NCBI GenBank assembly: GCA_022843805.1
Contig: JALHMY010000085.1
Coordinates: forward strand, 1 to 43,968
Direction of reading: 5' to 3'
Source of the DNA: Fuerstiella sp.
GTDB lineage: Bacteria > Planctomycetota > Planctomycetia > Planctomycetales > Planctomycetaceae
DNA length: 43,968 bases
Below, one piece after another: positions 1 to 7,943 of this stretch. Position numbers and translations under genes: made by a program. The notes beneath the pieces are model-generated. The model saw nothing but the letters and a program-made list of their open reading frames with translations, made no database searches and had not been told where the DNA came from. Numbering within the stretch: the first letter of the stretch is position 1; each line of letters begins with the position of its first letter.

Positions 1-330
1 AGTTTGCTGTCGCCACTTCGTGGCTTTCGGTTGGGATGGTTTCGTTTTCCCACGGCTTACGCCATGGGCTACATGCTGCCACCGCTTCGCGGTTACAAAT
101 CGCGCAACTTCAAAACCGACAGGCCGGGGGAGGGACCGCCGCGGATTGCACTCAACGCCGCACCAATAACACCCGCAACCCGCCGTTCACCAGCCCCCTC
201 CCGATCTCGCTGCCGCTCGCTCGACCTCCCCCAGCTTCGCTGGGAGAGGAGGTTGTAAAACTCCCCCTCCCGAGCTCACTGCGCTCGCTGGCCTCCACCT
301 CAAGCAAGTTTACGGGAGGAGGCTCTTGAA
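1..330. repeat. Degenerate copy of the long GC-rich palindromic repeat
   Basis: Bases about 117-255 match the 186-bp unit of the array at 24826-25755: gacaggccgggggaggg, then a ttgcactcaacgcc segment, then ccccctcccgatctcgctgc and a closing hairpin of the type ctcccccagc-ttc-gctgggagagg. Flanking sequence at 1-116 and 256-330 is more diverged but is still made of short inverted GC-rich arms. All reading frames stay open only because the sequence is stop-poor; I see no gene. It lies just beyond the 3' end of the DUF1501 gene. Orientation is the same as the other two arrays in the window. Confidence 0.75.
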
Positions 331-370
331 CGCCGAGCCAATGGATTCGTCTGACGTCAACACGATGCCG

Positions 371-1783
371 CTATGTAACTTCGCTGAGCACGTCTCCGGC
401 ATCCAGAAGGTACTGCGGTCGTCCCTGAGGATCATTGATGGTCAGATTTTTTGCGTCGATGCCTAGGTTATGGTACAGCGTGGCAAAAATATCCTTGTAC
501 TGCACGGCTCTGGAGATGACATCTTCGCCCAGTCGATCGGTTGCACCGATGACCTGACCTGTTCGCATTCCTCCGCCCGCCAGAAGGGCGGGGCCAGCCT
601 GTGGCCAGTGGTGCCGACCTCCGGTTTTTGGGTCAATGCGGGGCGTTCTGCCAAATTCACCCCATACTACGATCGACACCTGATCCAGCATGCCTCGCTC
701 GTCGAGATCAGTCACCAGCGCATGCAGCCCGTGATCCACGATCGGCATCAGATTGCGCATTCTCGGAAAGTTATCCGAGTGTGTATCAAAGTCACTGATC
801 GAAACACTGACACACCGGGCACCTGCTTCAATCAGTCGGCGAGCCAGCAGAAACTTGCGAGCGGCTTCCGGACCTTCACTGGTGGTCGACTGACGGCCTG
901 CACTCTGTGAAGCGGCCGTGTATCGGGCCAGTACCGCCGGGTTTTCATTTTCCAGATCCAGAGCTTTCGCCAGTCGGCCCGATGTGAGGATTTCCATGGC
1001 CTGCCTGGAGAAACTATCCATCGCATCCATGGAACCCGACGAATCTGATTCGCGTCGAAGTCGGTCCAGGCCCTGCAGCAGCGACTGACGGTTGCCAACC
1101 CTTTCGTAAGTCAGCTGTGGGTTCAGAGTCAGACTGACGCTGTGGTCTTTACCCAGTCGCGCGAGCTCCCCCTTCATGCCGCTTTCCAGCTCGCGATGAA
1201 ACAGACGCGAAATGTCCGGACGAAATGGCTGATACGCAGGCCCCAGAAAGCCAGGTCGTGCACTGTTCCGCACAAGCGGACGACCCTGCATCAGGTCAAT
1301 GAACGCGGGAGATGACGCCTCGACGTCACTGTAAAGCCGCGAAAGCACACAGCCGACGGCCGGACGTCCGCCAAGTCCCTTCAAATCCCGGGCCGCATAA
1401 CCGCTCTGACACTGAAACGCATCGTGGGCACCAGCCGATCCAACCAGTGATCGAATAAAAACGAACCGCTCGGCAATGGATGCCACCTGCGGCATCAGCT
1501 CAGTCACCCGGAATCCAGGCAGCGTTGTGTCAATCGATCCGAACTCACCCCGAATCTCCACAGGAGCATCCGGCTTCGGATCAATAGTATCCAGGTGCGG
1601 AGGCCCCCCGTCCAGGTGAATGTTGATGATCGCCCGTTCGGAGCGACCAACCCCCGCTTTGGCTTCGGCACGCAGCAGGTCCGACAGCGACCAGCCTCCG
1701 AAACCGAAAACTCCCGCGGCGATGGACGCACGTCGAGACACCTTCTGCCGCATTACACCAGTTTCCGGACGATCATTTCCCAT
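371..1783 (-). CDS. DUF1501 family Tat-exported protein
   Basis: A 470-aa DUF1501 protein, a family abundant in planctomycetes and structurally related to the alkaline phosphatase/sulfatase fold; its reaction is not established. A twin-arginine motif (S-R-R-A-S at residues 16-20) followed by a hydrophobic stretch suggests Tat export. Family motifs are GGPPHLDTIDPK, GAHDAFQCQSGYAARD and near the C-terminus VVWGEFGRTPRI followed by GGRHHWPQ. I chose the ATG at 1783 because a near-perfect Shine-Dalgarno (GGAGGTGA on the minus strand, 1789-1796) sits five bases upstream; an upstream GTG overlaps that SD. In planctomycetes such genes usually follow a DUF1549/DUF1553 cytochrome-like partner; none is next to it here. 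It is divergent from the aldo/keto reductase gene. Confidence 0.9.
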   Translation of the reverse strand: MGNDRPETGVMRQKVSRRASIAAGVFGFGGWSLSDLLRAEAKAGVGRSERAIINIHLDGGPPHLDTIDPKPDAPVEIRGEFGSIDTTLPGFRVTELMPQVASIAERFVFIRSLVGSAGAHDAFQCQSGYAARDLKGLGGRPAVGCVLSRLYSDVEASSPAFIDLMQGRPLVRNSARPGFLGPAYQPFRPDISRLFHRELESGMKGELARLGKDHSVSLTLNPQLTYERVGNRQSLLQGLDRLRRESDSSGSMDAMDSFSRQAMEILTSGRLAKALDLENENPAVLARYTAASQSAGRQSTTSEGPEAARKFLLARRLIEAGARCVSVSISDFDTHSDNFPRMRNLMPIVDHGLHALVTDLDERGMLDQVSIVVWGEFGRTPRIDPKTGGRHHWPQAGPALLAGGGMRTGQVIGATDRLGEDVISRAVQYKDIFATLYHNLGIDAKNLTINDPQGRPQYLLDAGDVLSEVT

Positions 1784-1978
1784 TGCGATCACCTCCCGTT
1801 ACCGCTGAGGTTACCAACCTGTTTTCCAGCAGGCAACATCCAACTTTTTCTTCGGGCAATTCACGTCGAAGCCGAAATGATTTATTCTGTACAGGCTCCG
1901 GCTGAGAACGACTAAAGCTTGTCCCGCGAGGCCATTCACCCGACTTCAATTCAGCTTTGAAAGATACCGGTAAGATCA

Positions 1979-3013
1979 ATGAAACGACGACGACTGGGAA
2001 GCAGTGCCCTCACCGTATCCGAAATCTGCATGGGCACCATGACCTTCGGCACACAATGTGACGAACCGATGTCATTTCGAATCATGGACCGTGCTTTTGA
2101 CGCGGGAATTGACTTTTACGATGCGGCCGAACTTTATCCCGTGCCTCCCAGTGCAGAACTGTTCGGAGTTACTGAAGAAATTGTTGGCCGCTGGCTGAAA
2201 ACAAAACCACGAGAATCCGTTATCGTGGCCACCAAAGTTACCGGACCGGCTCACGGCTGGTTTGTTCCTCCTGTTCGACATGGCCATACGGCACTCGATC
2301 GGGTGCAAATCACCAGAGCCGTCGAGCAGAGTCTCAAAAGACTGCAAACGGACTATATCGACCTGTATCAGACTCACTGGCCCGATCATGGTACTCGATA
2401 TGAAGACGTGCTGGACGTTCTGACGGATCTGGTCAGACAGGGAAAGATTCGAGTCATCGGATGCAGCAATGAAACCTGCTGGGGAGTGATGAAAAGTGTG
2501 GCTGCAGCAGAAAACAACGGGCTCTGCCGGTTCGAAACGGTGCAAAACAACTTTAGTCTGATTAATCGCCGATGTGAAAGTGAACTGGCTCAGGTTTGTC
2601 GCCAGGAACGAATCAGCCTGCTGCCGTTCTCACCGCTCGGCGGAGGAGTGCTGACGGGGAAATACATCGATCAGTATCCTGCAGGCGCACGTTTTACAGA
2701 ATATCGATCAGCCGGAGAACGACAGCAAAAAATGGCCGATCGCTTCCTGAACGACCGGACTCGGGAAACAGTGGCTCGACTTAAGCCCATTGCCGATCAG
2801 CTGAAGATCACTCTGACAGCTCTGTCGGTCGCATGGAGCAAACAGCATGACTTTGTAGCATCCACCATCGTGGGTGCCACAACCGTGGAACAGCTGAATG
2901 AAAGCCTGGTCGCCGCTGATCTGGTACTCGATCAGGAAACCCTGCGACGGATCGACGAGATCGAAGTGGCGATCCCAAATCCCATGAAGGAAGACGGCCT
3001 TCGGCGTTTGTGA
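1979..3013 (+). CDS. Aldo/keto reductase (Tas/YajO-like)
   Basis: A 344-aa NAD(P)H-dependent aldo/keto reductase with a TIM-barrel fold, probably cytosolic; the substrate is unknown. The catalytic tetrad is visible: D48 and Y53 (FYDAAELYP), K86 (IVATKVTG) and H133 (LYQTHWPDH). The N-terminus RRLGSSALTVSEICMGTMTFG is typical, as is the C-terminal cofactor segment around STIVGATTVEQLNES. Arrangement and length are closest to the E. coli Tas/YajO group. The start is ATG at 1979 with only a weak GGTAAG upstream. It stands alone: the DUF1501 gene is divergent and the PEP-CTERM gene converges from the other side. Confidence 0.9.
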   Translation: MKRRRLGSSALTVSEICMGTMTFGTQCDEPMSFRIMDRAFDAGIDFYDAAELYPVPPSAELFGVTEEIVGRWLKTKPRESVIVATKVTGPAHGWFVPPVRHGHTALDRVQITRAVEQSLKRLQTDYIDLYQTHWPDHGTRYEDVLDVLTDLVRQGKIRVIGCSNETCWGVMKSVAAAENNGLCRFETVQNNFSLINRRCESELAQVCRQERISLLPFSPLGGGVLTGKYIDQYPAGARFTEYRSAGERQQKMADRFLNDRTRETVARLKPIADQLKITLTALSVAWSKQHDFVASTIVGATTVEQLNESLVAADLVLDQETLRRIDEIEVAIPNPMKEDGLRRL

Positions 3014-3170
3014 GCGAGCGAGCAGTACCCGCGATTGGGGAAACGGTCTTGCTGCCGCTCTGTCAAACCAGGCCGGAAATCTAAACAGAAAAACCGTGCC
3101 CGTACTCGTACTCGAAAGAAGCGCAATTAGACGGTTCATCCGACGAACCAGGCCGTTTCGGAGAAATTGA

Positions 3171-3200
3171 ACGAGCACGAACACGAACACGAACACGAAC
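3171..3200. repeat. Hexanucleotide tandem repeat (acgaac)
   Basis: Five consecutive 6-mers, acgagc followed by four acgaac, between the aldo/keto reductase and the PEP-CTERM gene. The last copy runs into the left arm (gaacccacac, 3197-3206) of a 10-bp inverted repeat whose right arm is gtgtgggttc (3226-3235). A second short run, gtactcgtactcg, lies about 65 bp upstream. The rest of 3014-3273 holds no gene that I can support. Confidence 0.8.
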
Positions 3201-3273
3201 CCACACTCGATGCCTTCTGCAATTCGTGTGGGTTCTCGTTCATTCGCGGTCTAAAAACGCCAGTCCAATTCTG

Positions 3274-3298
3274 TTCGGCCGGGAATGTCCCGGCCGAA
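3274..3298 (-). terminator. Hairpin, probable terminator of the PEP-CTERM gene
   Basis: Perfect 11-bp stem (ttcggccggga / tcccggccgaa) with a 3-nt loop, starting three bases after the stop codon of the minus-strand PEP-CTERM gene. No U-run follows directly; a TTTTT comes about 15 bases later on that strand. It may act as a terminator or as a 3'-end stabiliser. Confidence 0.55.
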
Positions 3299-3300
3299 AG

Positions 3301-4149
3301 TCACGAGCACTTCTTCCGCTGCTTTTGATGCTTCCTCAGCAGAGCACATCCTGTGAAAGCCAGAGCCATACTGAAGGTCGATGGTTCCGGCACCGCCGTG
3401 GCGGAAGCGAAAGTGGCGGTCACCGTGAAATCGTCAATGGCAAGACCATCGTCCGCACCTGAGGCATCTTCATCAATCCATCGCAGCCAGATTGCGCCGC
3501 CGCATATCAGGTTCAGCCCGGAAATGGTGCTGCTGAGAAATGTCTGATTCTCTGCCAAATTCCCGTTTCGCTGCCCTGTGTTACCAGCAGTGACTGGCGC
3601 GACAAAGTTGAGCGAACTGAGGTTAATCCATGAGCCTGTTGTCAGACTCGCGGCATCCAGAGAGTATTGAAATGTCAGCCGATCGATACGACCAGCTGAC
3701 CCGAGTCGCCACTGTTCGCCGGTGTAAGAGATCCCCAGGGCTGTGAGCGCTGAAGAACCGCCAGTCTGAAGTCGCACTCCAAACTGCGGAGTCAGGTTTC
3801 CGGACGTCAGACCACCAAGCGCCCGTTCGGAATCTCCTGCTGATCCAAAACTGTAGGTATCACCCGTTGTTCCGGTACCACTCCCCGCCTGATAGTTTGA
3901 ATTGCTGTTGGGACCAATTTCGGAAAGGTACCAGCCGTCCGGGAAAATGTTGCTGCTACCTGAGGCCGCCAGTGTGTTGAAATTCTGCGAATACGCTGGC
4001 GACGACTCAGTCAGAACAATGTCGCCTGGCGTTGATTGGTTGACGATCGGACAAAACATCAACGCGCTGACGATGACTGGTAATCGCCCCGATACTAATC
4101 CCCTGCCCTCTAAACCACTTGCCTTTTCGAACATCGACTCTTCGAACAT
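3301..4149 (-). CDS. PEP-CTERM sorting-domain exported protein
   Basis: A 282-aa predicted exported protein. Residues about 20-40 form a hydrophobic signal-like segment (RLPVIVSALMFCPIV). The body is Gly/Ser/Thr-rich, as in beta-sandwich extracellular proteins. The C-terminus has the classic PEP-CTERM organisation: a VPEPST motif, a hydrophobic stretch (FSMALAFTGCALL) and a basic tail (RKHQKQRKK). Such signals are processed by exosortases and associated with exopolysaccharide; no exosortase gene is in the window. The start has AAGGCAG upstream. The first codons are duplicated in the DNA (atgttcgaagagtcg then atgttcgaaaag), so an in-frame ATG at 4134 is an alternative start. Ligand or enzymatic role is unknown. 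Confidence 0.85.
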   Translation of the reverse strand: MFEESMFEKASGLEGRGLVSGRLPVIVSALMFCPIVNQSTPGDIVLTESSPAYSQNFNTLAASGSSNIFPDGWYLSEIGPNSNSNYQAGSGTGTTGDTYSFGSAGDSERALGGLTSGNLTPQFGVRLQTGGSSALTALGISYTGEQWRLGSAGRIDRLTFQYSLDAASLTTGSWINLSSLNFVAPVTAGNTGQRNGNLAENQTFLSSTISGLNLICGGAIWLRWIDEDASGADDGLAIDDFTVTATFASATAVPEPSTFSMALAFTGCALLRKHQKQRKKCS

Positions 4150-4645
4150 CGTGTCTGCCTTTTTTGGAAAAGCCCGGCGGATGTCCCGGAATCCTTCGTT
4201 TCAGCCGCCAAATCATGGTGTCAGTTCTCTGCTGCACAGGGCGAGTATAATCAGCATACACTGGGTGTGTCAATTGCATTGCGTAGTTGCTGCTTATATT
4301 GTTTTACGTGCGTGTCTTTTTTATACCAGTGACCAGTTGTTTTTATAAATCTCACCCCTCATACAACCACAGACCGAATTCCGGGGCTCCGCGCTTTCGC
4401 CGCATTCGCGGCGGGGACCCATCATCTGACAAAATCCGCAACCGAGAAAATCTGCGATTTGCTCGCGGGGCGAGCTCAGCGCGTCGCCTCTTCAGGAGTC
4501 GATCGATCGTTAATCGTGTTGTGGAACCCCGTCGGGGTTCAATCGCATTTTCCCCTTTCTTTTCCTGGGGTGCGCCGTGTTCACGGCGACCCCAGGCTTT
4601 GTTGTGCAACCCCTGTCAGGGTTGGAAAACGGACATCGTGTCATT
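4150..4645. other. Gene-free stretch with three GC-rich stem-loops
   Basis: No credible gene. It contains a run of hairpins: gaacccc-gtc-ggggttc at 4524-4540, a long stem at 4564-4596 (cctgggg...ccccagg with inner cgccgtg/cacggcg), and an imperfect aacccctgtcagggtt at 4608-4623. They are spaced about 10-40 bp apart and end just before the transposase remnant. The pattern resembles dispersed planctomycete extragenic palindromes, but I cannot confirm copy number from one window. Confidence 0.55.
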
Positions 4646-4771
4646 GCCAAAGACTTCGAGCGCTTCATTCGCCTGTGTGGAATGAAACACATTCGCACCA
4701 GCTCATGCTATCTGCAGAGCAACGGTAAAATCGAACGCTGCCATCGCACGATCAGGAATGACTGCATCCGC
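4646..4771 (+). pseudogene. Remnant of an IS3-type transposase (integrase core, rve)
   Basis: About 42 codons (KDFERFIRLCGMKHIRTSS then CYLQSNGKIERCHRTIRND) match the late part of the retroviral-type integrase core of IS3-family transposases: the stretch after the second catalytic Asp, the S-x-Y-x-P-Q-S-N-G-K-x-E-R signature with the catalytic Glu, and the following helix. Tyr-Leu-Gln replaces the usual Tyr-x-Pro-Gln. Upstream catalytic regions and OrfA are missing, and the similarity stops after about base 4771. No terminal inverted repeats are recognisable, so this is a decayed fragment. Confidence 0.75.
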
Positions 4772-5313
4772 CGGATGGCACGGGAACTTTCCGTAACGCG
4801 GGAGCTTCCGGCAACTCAAAGATGCCCGCACGGCGCTCGCATGATTCAGAGTAAGACTTTAGAGTGCCGTTGTGAAAGGAACTGGAAGTTAAGACACGAC
4901 GCCTTCGAAGAATAGCAGGCCGAGTGACCCTGCATGGATGGAGATGACGATACGTGTGGGAATAGGCGAGGTTCAACTGGATCGAGGCAGGCGAGTCTCC
5001 GCGGTAGTTGGTTTGGGTGGTTTGTCTGCAGATCGCAACGGGCGTGATCTAAGGAGTGTGCTGTCATCTTGTGAAAGGCCGCCTCGAACTTACCGGCATG
5101 CGATAGTCTGTCCGCGGTGCGCAGGCCCCGCTCAGTCTCAGATGTCTGGAAGCGTCCAGCGACTGGGATGAATTCCAACAACACTTCCTCAACCCCACTC
5201 GCCTGGAAGCCTGATTCCTGCAAGTGCGGTCACATTCACGATGCTGGTTAAAGACCAGTCAGATTCTACGAATTTCATCTCTTAAGATTTAACTTCCAGG
5301 AGAGAAATGGTCC
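4772..5313. other. Gene-free stretch after the transposase remnant
   Basis: Several short open frames exist on both strands, none with a recognisable domain, a good ribosome binding site or a plausible composition. It may hold further decayed insertion-sequence DNA. A ribosome binding site for the next gene (AGGAGA, 5298-5303) is at its end. Confidence 0.45.
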
Positions 5314-5886
5314 ATGTGCGAGAATCCGTATGGAGTTACAGTTCCGGGTGATTCTCGCCCGCCAGTGTGGCGATCAGGATGGCTGTGGTCGGTAATTGCC
5401 ATAATGTCGGCCGCGTCCCATTCGCTTAGTAGATTTTTTTTTCACGATGTGCCGGCCATGTCGCGTCCTGGCTCGATTTCTGTGTGGACTGACATCGTGT
5501 ACTATCTTGTCTTTAGAGATATCGAATTCATGATTGTCGGTGTTGTGATAGCGTTTATTCTAAGGTGCACCAGGCCGGTGCATTGGCGTATCGGGGCAGC
5601 GACTTCGCTGTGGGGTGGGATCAGCGCTGTATACATTATCTCTTATGGCGTGGGGAGAATTCCAGCTAAGGGCGTGCAGGACATCGGAGCCATTATCTTC
5701 TTCTCAACATATCTGATATGCACAATCCTGATGATGCTCGCAGCGGTGCGGTTGATTCGGCGTGAAGCTCACTCGACTTTCGGTTATGACAAACTAGTCA
5801 TGTTAAGCGATTTCGTCGCTGTAGTCGTGCTGTCATTCCATGGATCGGTCTGGGGTCTATTATTTTCTGTAAGGTTAATTGGTTGA
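5314..5886 (+). CDS. Hypothetical four-helix membrane protein
   Basis: A 190-aa protein that I do not recognise. Four hydrophobic segments are visible, approximately residues 62-84 (MIVGVVIAFIL region), 92-112 (GAATSLWGGISAVYIISYG), 120-148 (IGAIIFFSTYLICTILMMLAAV) and 162-188 (LSDFVAVVVLSFHGSVWGLLFSV), with a weaker one near 22-36. It is therefore probably an inner-membrane protein. The start is supported by AGGAGA ten bases upstream of the ATG. It sits alone between two transposase remnants, so it may be cargo or a recent arrival; T-rich codons differ slightly from neighbouring genes. Confidence 0.6.
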   Translation: MCENPYGVTVPGDSRPPVWRSGWLWSVIAIMSAASHSLSRFFFHDVPAMSRPGSISVWTDIVYYLVFRDIEFMIVGVVIAFILRCTRPVHWRIGAATSLWGGISAVYIISYGVGRIPAKGVQDIGAIIFFSTYLICTILMMLAAVRLIRREAHSTFGYDKLVMLSDFVAVVVLSFHGSVWGLLFSVRLIG

Positions 5887-6459
5887 CGGATAGCCCTGTA
5901 TTTCCGTGCCGAACTTCAGGACTTGCCTGCAGAACGAGGACGGTCGAAATAAGCTCCGCCTGGCACAGAGTCGAGGTAAACACGCAAGGCAAGCTCGTGG
6001 GCGTTCGAGTTCTCAGTGTGTCCCCCTCACGATCCGAAATGCAGAACATGTTCTTTGTGCACCATCGCGCAATCGCGACAAAGCCATCCGCCCCGCTGAT
6101 CACCGCGAGCAGCGTCATGACACCCTGGTGTTCCCCCACAGTCAGCAAAAAACTGCCACACCCCCCGCCCGAGAACCTGAAAAGGCCGTTTTTCAACGGT
6201 TTTGAGGCCCAAATTCCGGGTTTTTAACGAATTCTGCGACCACGCCATTCCCGACCGAATTTCAGGAGGCTTTTTGACGATCCACTAGCTATGATGACAC
6301 CGTTATAAAGAAGTCAGATTTTTTCCCGCCTGCCGATATCCGCGACCACTGAAACATTGTCTTGTTCGATACCCCCACGTTCCAATACCCTGCGTTGTGC
6401 TGATCCAGTTCAAAAGCAATCATTGAATTGACATCTTTTTTCCTGCCGGAGTTACCAGG
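5887..6459. other. Gene-free stretch with a transposase remnant
   Basis: Short overlapping open frames on both strands, none convincing. The only recognisable coding trace is the ISAs1-like fragment on the minus strand (entered separately). The final ~170 bases form the upstream region of the second DUF1501 gene. Confidence 0.5.
6050..6130 (-). pseudogene. Remnant of an ISAs1-like transposase N-terminus
   Basis: The minus-strand peptide HQGVMTLLAVISGADGFVAI followed by ARWCTKN resembles the DDE_Tnp_1-associated N-terminal region of ISAs1-family transposases (typically H-x-L-x-x-I-L-x-I-x-x-L-A-V-x-x-G-A-D-G-F/W-V-x-I). The frame is short and the rest of the transposase, including the DDE catalytic residues, is absent. 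Similarity is judged by eye over about 27 residues, so this is a moderate call. Confidence 0.45.
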
Positions 6460-7809
6460 ATGCTGACAATCCTCGGACAAAAAACGCGATTCTGCGATGG
6501 TGTCTCGCGACGAAGCTTCATGAAGATTGGTGGCTTGTCGATGGGTGCTGTGGGCGGCATGAACCTCGCCACTCTGATGAAAGTTCAGGGCGCTGCGCCG
6601 GTGCAGCATTCCGAAAAGGCCGTGATTAATATCTTCCTGGGCGGCGGTCCTCCTCATCAGGATATGTGGGACATCAAGACCGAGGCTCCTCGTGAGATTC
6701 GTGGCGAATTCAGCCCGATCAATACGGCCGTCCCCGGCATTCAGATTGGTGAATGCTTTCCGAAGCTGGCATCCATCATGGACCGCCTTGTGGTTGTTCG
6801 GTCGGTTGTGGGATGTTCGGGTGCGCATGACGCGTTTCAGTGCCTGACCGGCTGGGAACGCCGGAGCATTGAATCCATTGGTGGCCGACCTTCGATCGGT
6901 TCGGTGCTGACCAAAATGTATGGTCCCAATGATCCGGGGATTCCAGGCTCTGTCGCGCTCGCAGACAAGACTCAGCATGTACCCTGGTCGGAACCGGGCG
7001 GTCCTGGATTTCTGGGTTCCACTTATCAGCCGTTTCGTCCCAACGGAAGCGGAATGGAAGATCTGACGCTGAACGGGGTTTCGCTGGATCGGCTTCAGGA
7101 TCGTCGAGCACTTCTGACCAGTCTGGACGGACTGAAACGAAATGTGGACTCATCCGGCATGATGACGGGCATGGATTCGTTTACCGAAGCAGCCTTTGGA
7201 GTATTAACCGGAAGCCGTCTGGCTGAGGCTCTGGATATCTCCAAAGAACCGGCAGAGGTTCGCGCACGATATGGTGACGGCAAGCCTTATCAGTTCCAGT
7301 ATGATGGTGCTCCTACCTGCAATGAGCACATCCTGCTGGCTCGACGACTCGTCGAAGCCGGTGTCCGCTCCGTAACGCTGTCGTTCGGTCGATGGGACAG
7401 TCACGGTCAGAACTTCGCTCTGGTTCGGGATCACGGCGCAAAGCTCGACCAGGCAGTCAGTGCACTGGTGCTCGATCTCGAAGAACGAGGCATGCTGAAG
7501 AATGTCACCGTGCTGGTTTGGGGTGAATTCGGCCGAACACCTCGGATCAACGATGGTGCCGGACGAGACCACTGGCCTCAGGTCAGCTGTGCTCTGATGG
7601 CTGGCGGCGGAATGCGAACCGGTCAGGCCATCGGCGAAACGAACCGTCTGGGCGAATACGCCACGTTAAGACCAGTAAACGTGCAGGAGATCATCGCCAC
7701 GGCCTACCACAATCTGGGGATTGACGTCATGAATACGACTCTTCCCGATCCGACGGGGAGACCTCAGTTCCTTGTTGACATTCGCGAACCAATGAAAGAA
7801 CTGGTTTAG
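6460..7809 (+). CDS. DUF1501 family Tat-exported protein
   Basis: A 449-aa DUF1501 protein, paralogous to the one at the left end of the window. It has a twin-arginine signal (V-S-R-R-S-F-M-K, arginines 17-18), then GGGPPHQDMWDIK, GAHDAFQCLTGWE and near the end VLVWGEFGRTPRI followed by GRDHWPQ. These His/Asp/Glu motifs are the family hallmarks; the enzymatic activity is not established. The start ATG at 6460 has CCGGAG upstream. It ends in a strong intrinsic terminator before the sulfatase gene. As with the first copy, no DUF1549/DUF1553 partner lies upstream, which is unusual for planctomycete DUF1501 genes. Confidence 0.92.
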   Translation: MLTILGQKTRFCDGVSRRSFMKIGGLSMGAVGGMNLATLMKVQGAAPVQHSEKAVINIFLGGGPPHQDMWDIKTEAPREIRGEFSPINTAVPGIQIGECFPKLASIMDRLVVVRSVVGCSGAHDAFQCLTGWERRSIESIGGRPSIGSVLTKMYGPNDPGIPGSVALADKTQHVPWSEPGGPGFLGSTYQPFRPNGSGMEDLTLNGVSLDRLQDRRALLTSLDGLKRNVDSSGMMTGMDSFTEAAFGVLTGSRLAEALDISKEPAEVRARYGDGKPYQFQYDGAPTCNEHILLARRLVEAGVRSVTLSFGRWDSHGQNFALVRDHGAKLDQAVSALVLDLEERGMLKNVTVLVWGEFGRTPRINDGAGRDHWPQVSCALMAGGGMRTGQAIGETNRLGEYATLRPVNVQEIIATAYHNLGIDVMNTTLPDPTGRPQFLVDIREPMKELV

Positions 7810-7866
7810 GCATTCAGACTCGCTCTGACGCGATTCTGGCGTCCGCCAGTTGCATGAATTTCGCTG

Positions 7867-7900
7867 AAAACGGAGGTGACTTTTGTACCCTCCGTTTTTT
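7867..7900 (+). terminator. Rho-independent terminator after the DUF1501 gene
   Basis: Ten-bp stem aaaacggagg / cctccgtttt with a 12-nt loop, ending in TTTTTT (7895-7900). It lies 58 bases after the stop codon, so the following sulfatase is probably transcribed separately or by read-through. Confidence 0.8.
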
Positions 7901-7943
7901 CGTTTTCTGACAGCCGCCGTTTTCTGATACCAGGATTCCAAAC

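Noticed and set aside
3171..3200. The acgaac hexamer run as a CRISPR or iteron origin.
   Set aside because: Five 6-bp units only, no DnaA boxes or replication genes nearby; a simple slippage repeat is sufficient.
4846..5223. A 125-codon minus-strand frame after the transposase fragment.
   Set aside because: No recognisable motif and composition rich in His/Cys/Ser typical of antisense frames; plus-strand frames of equal quality overlap it.
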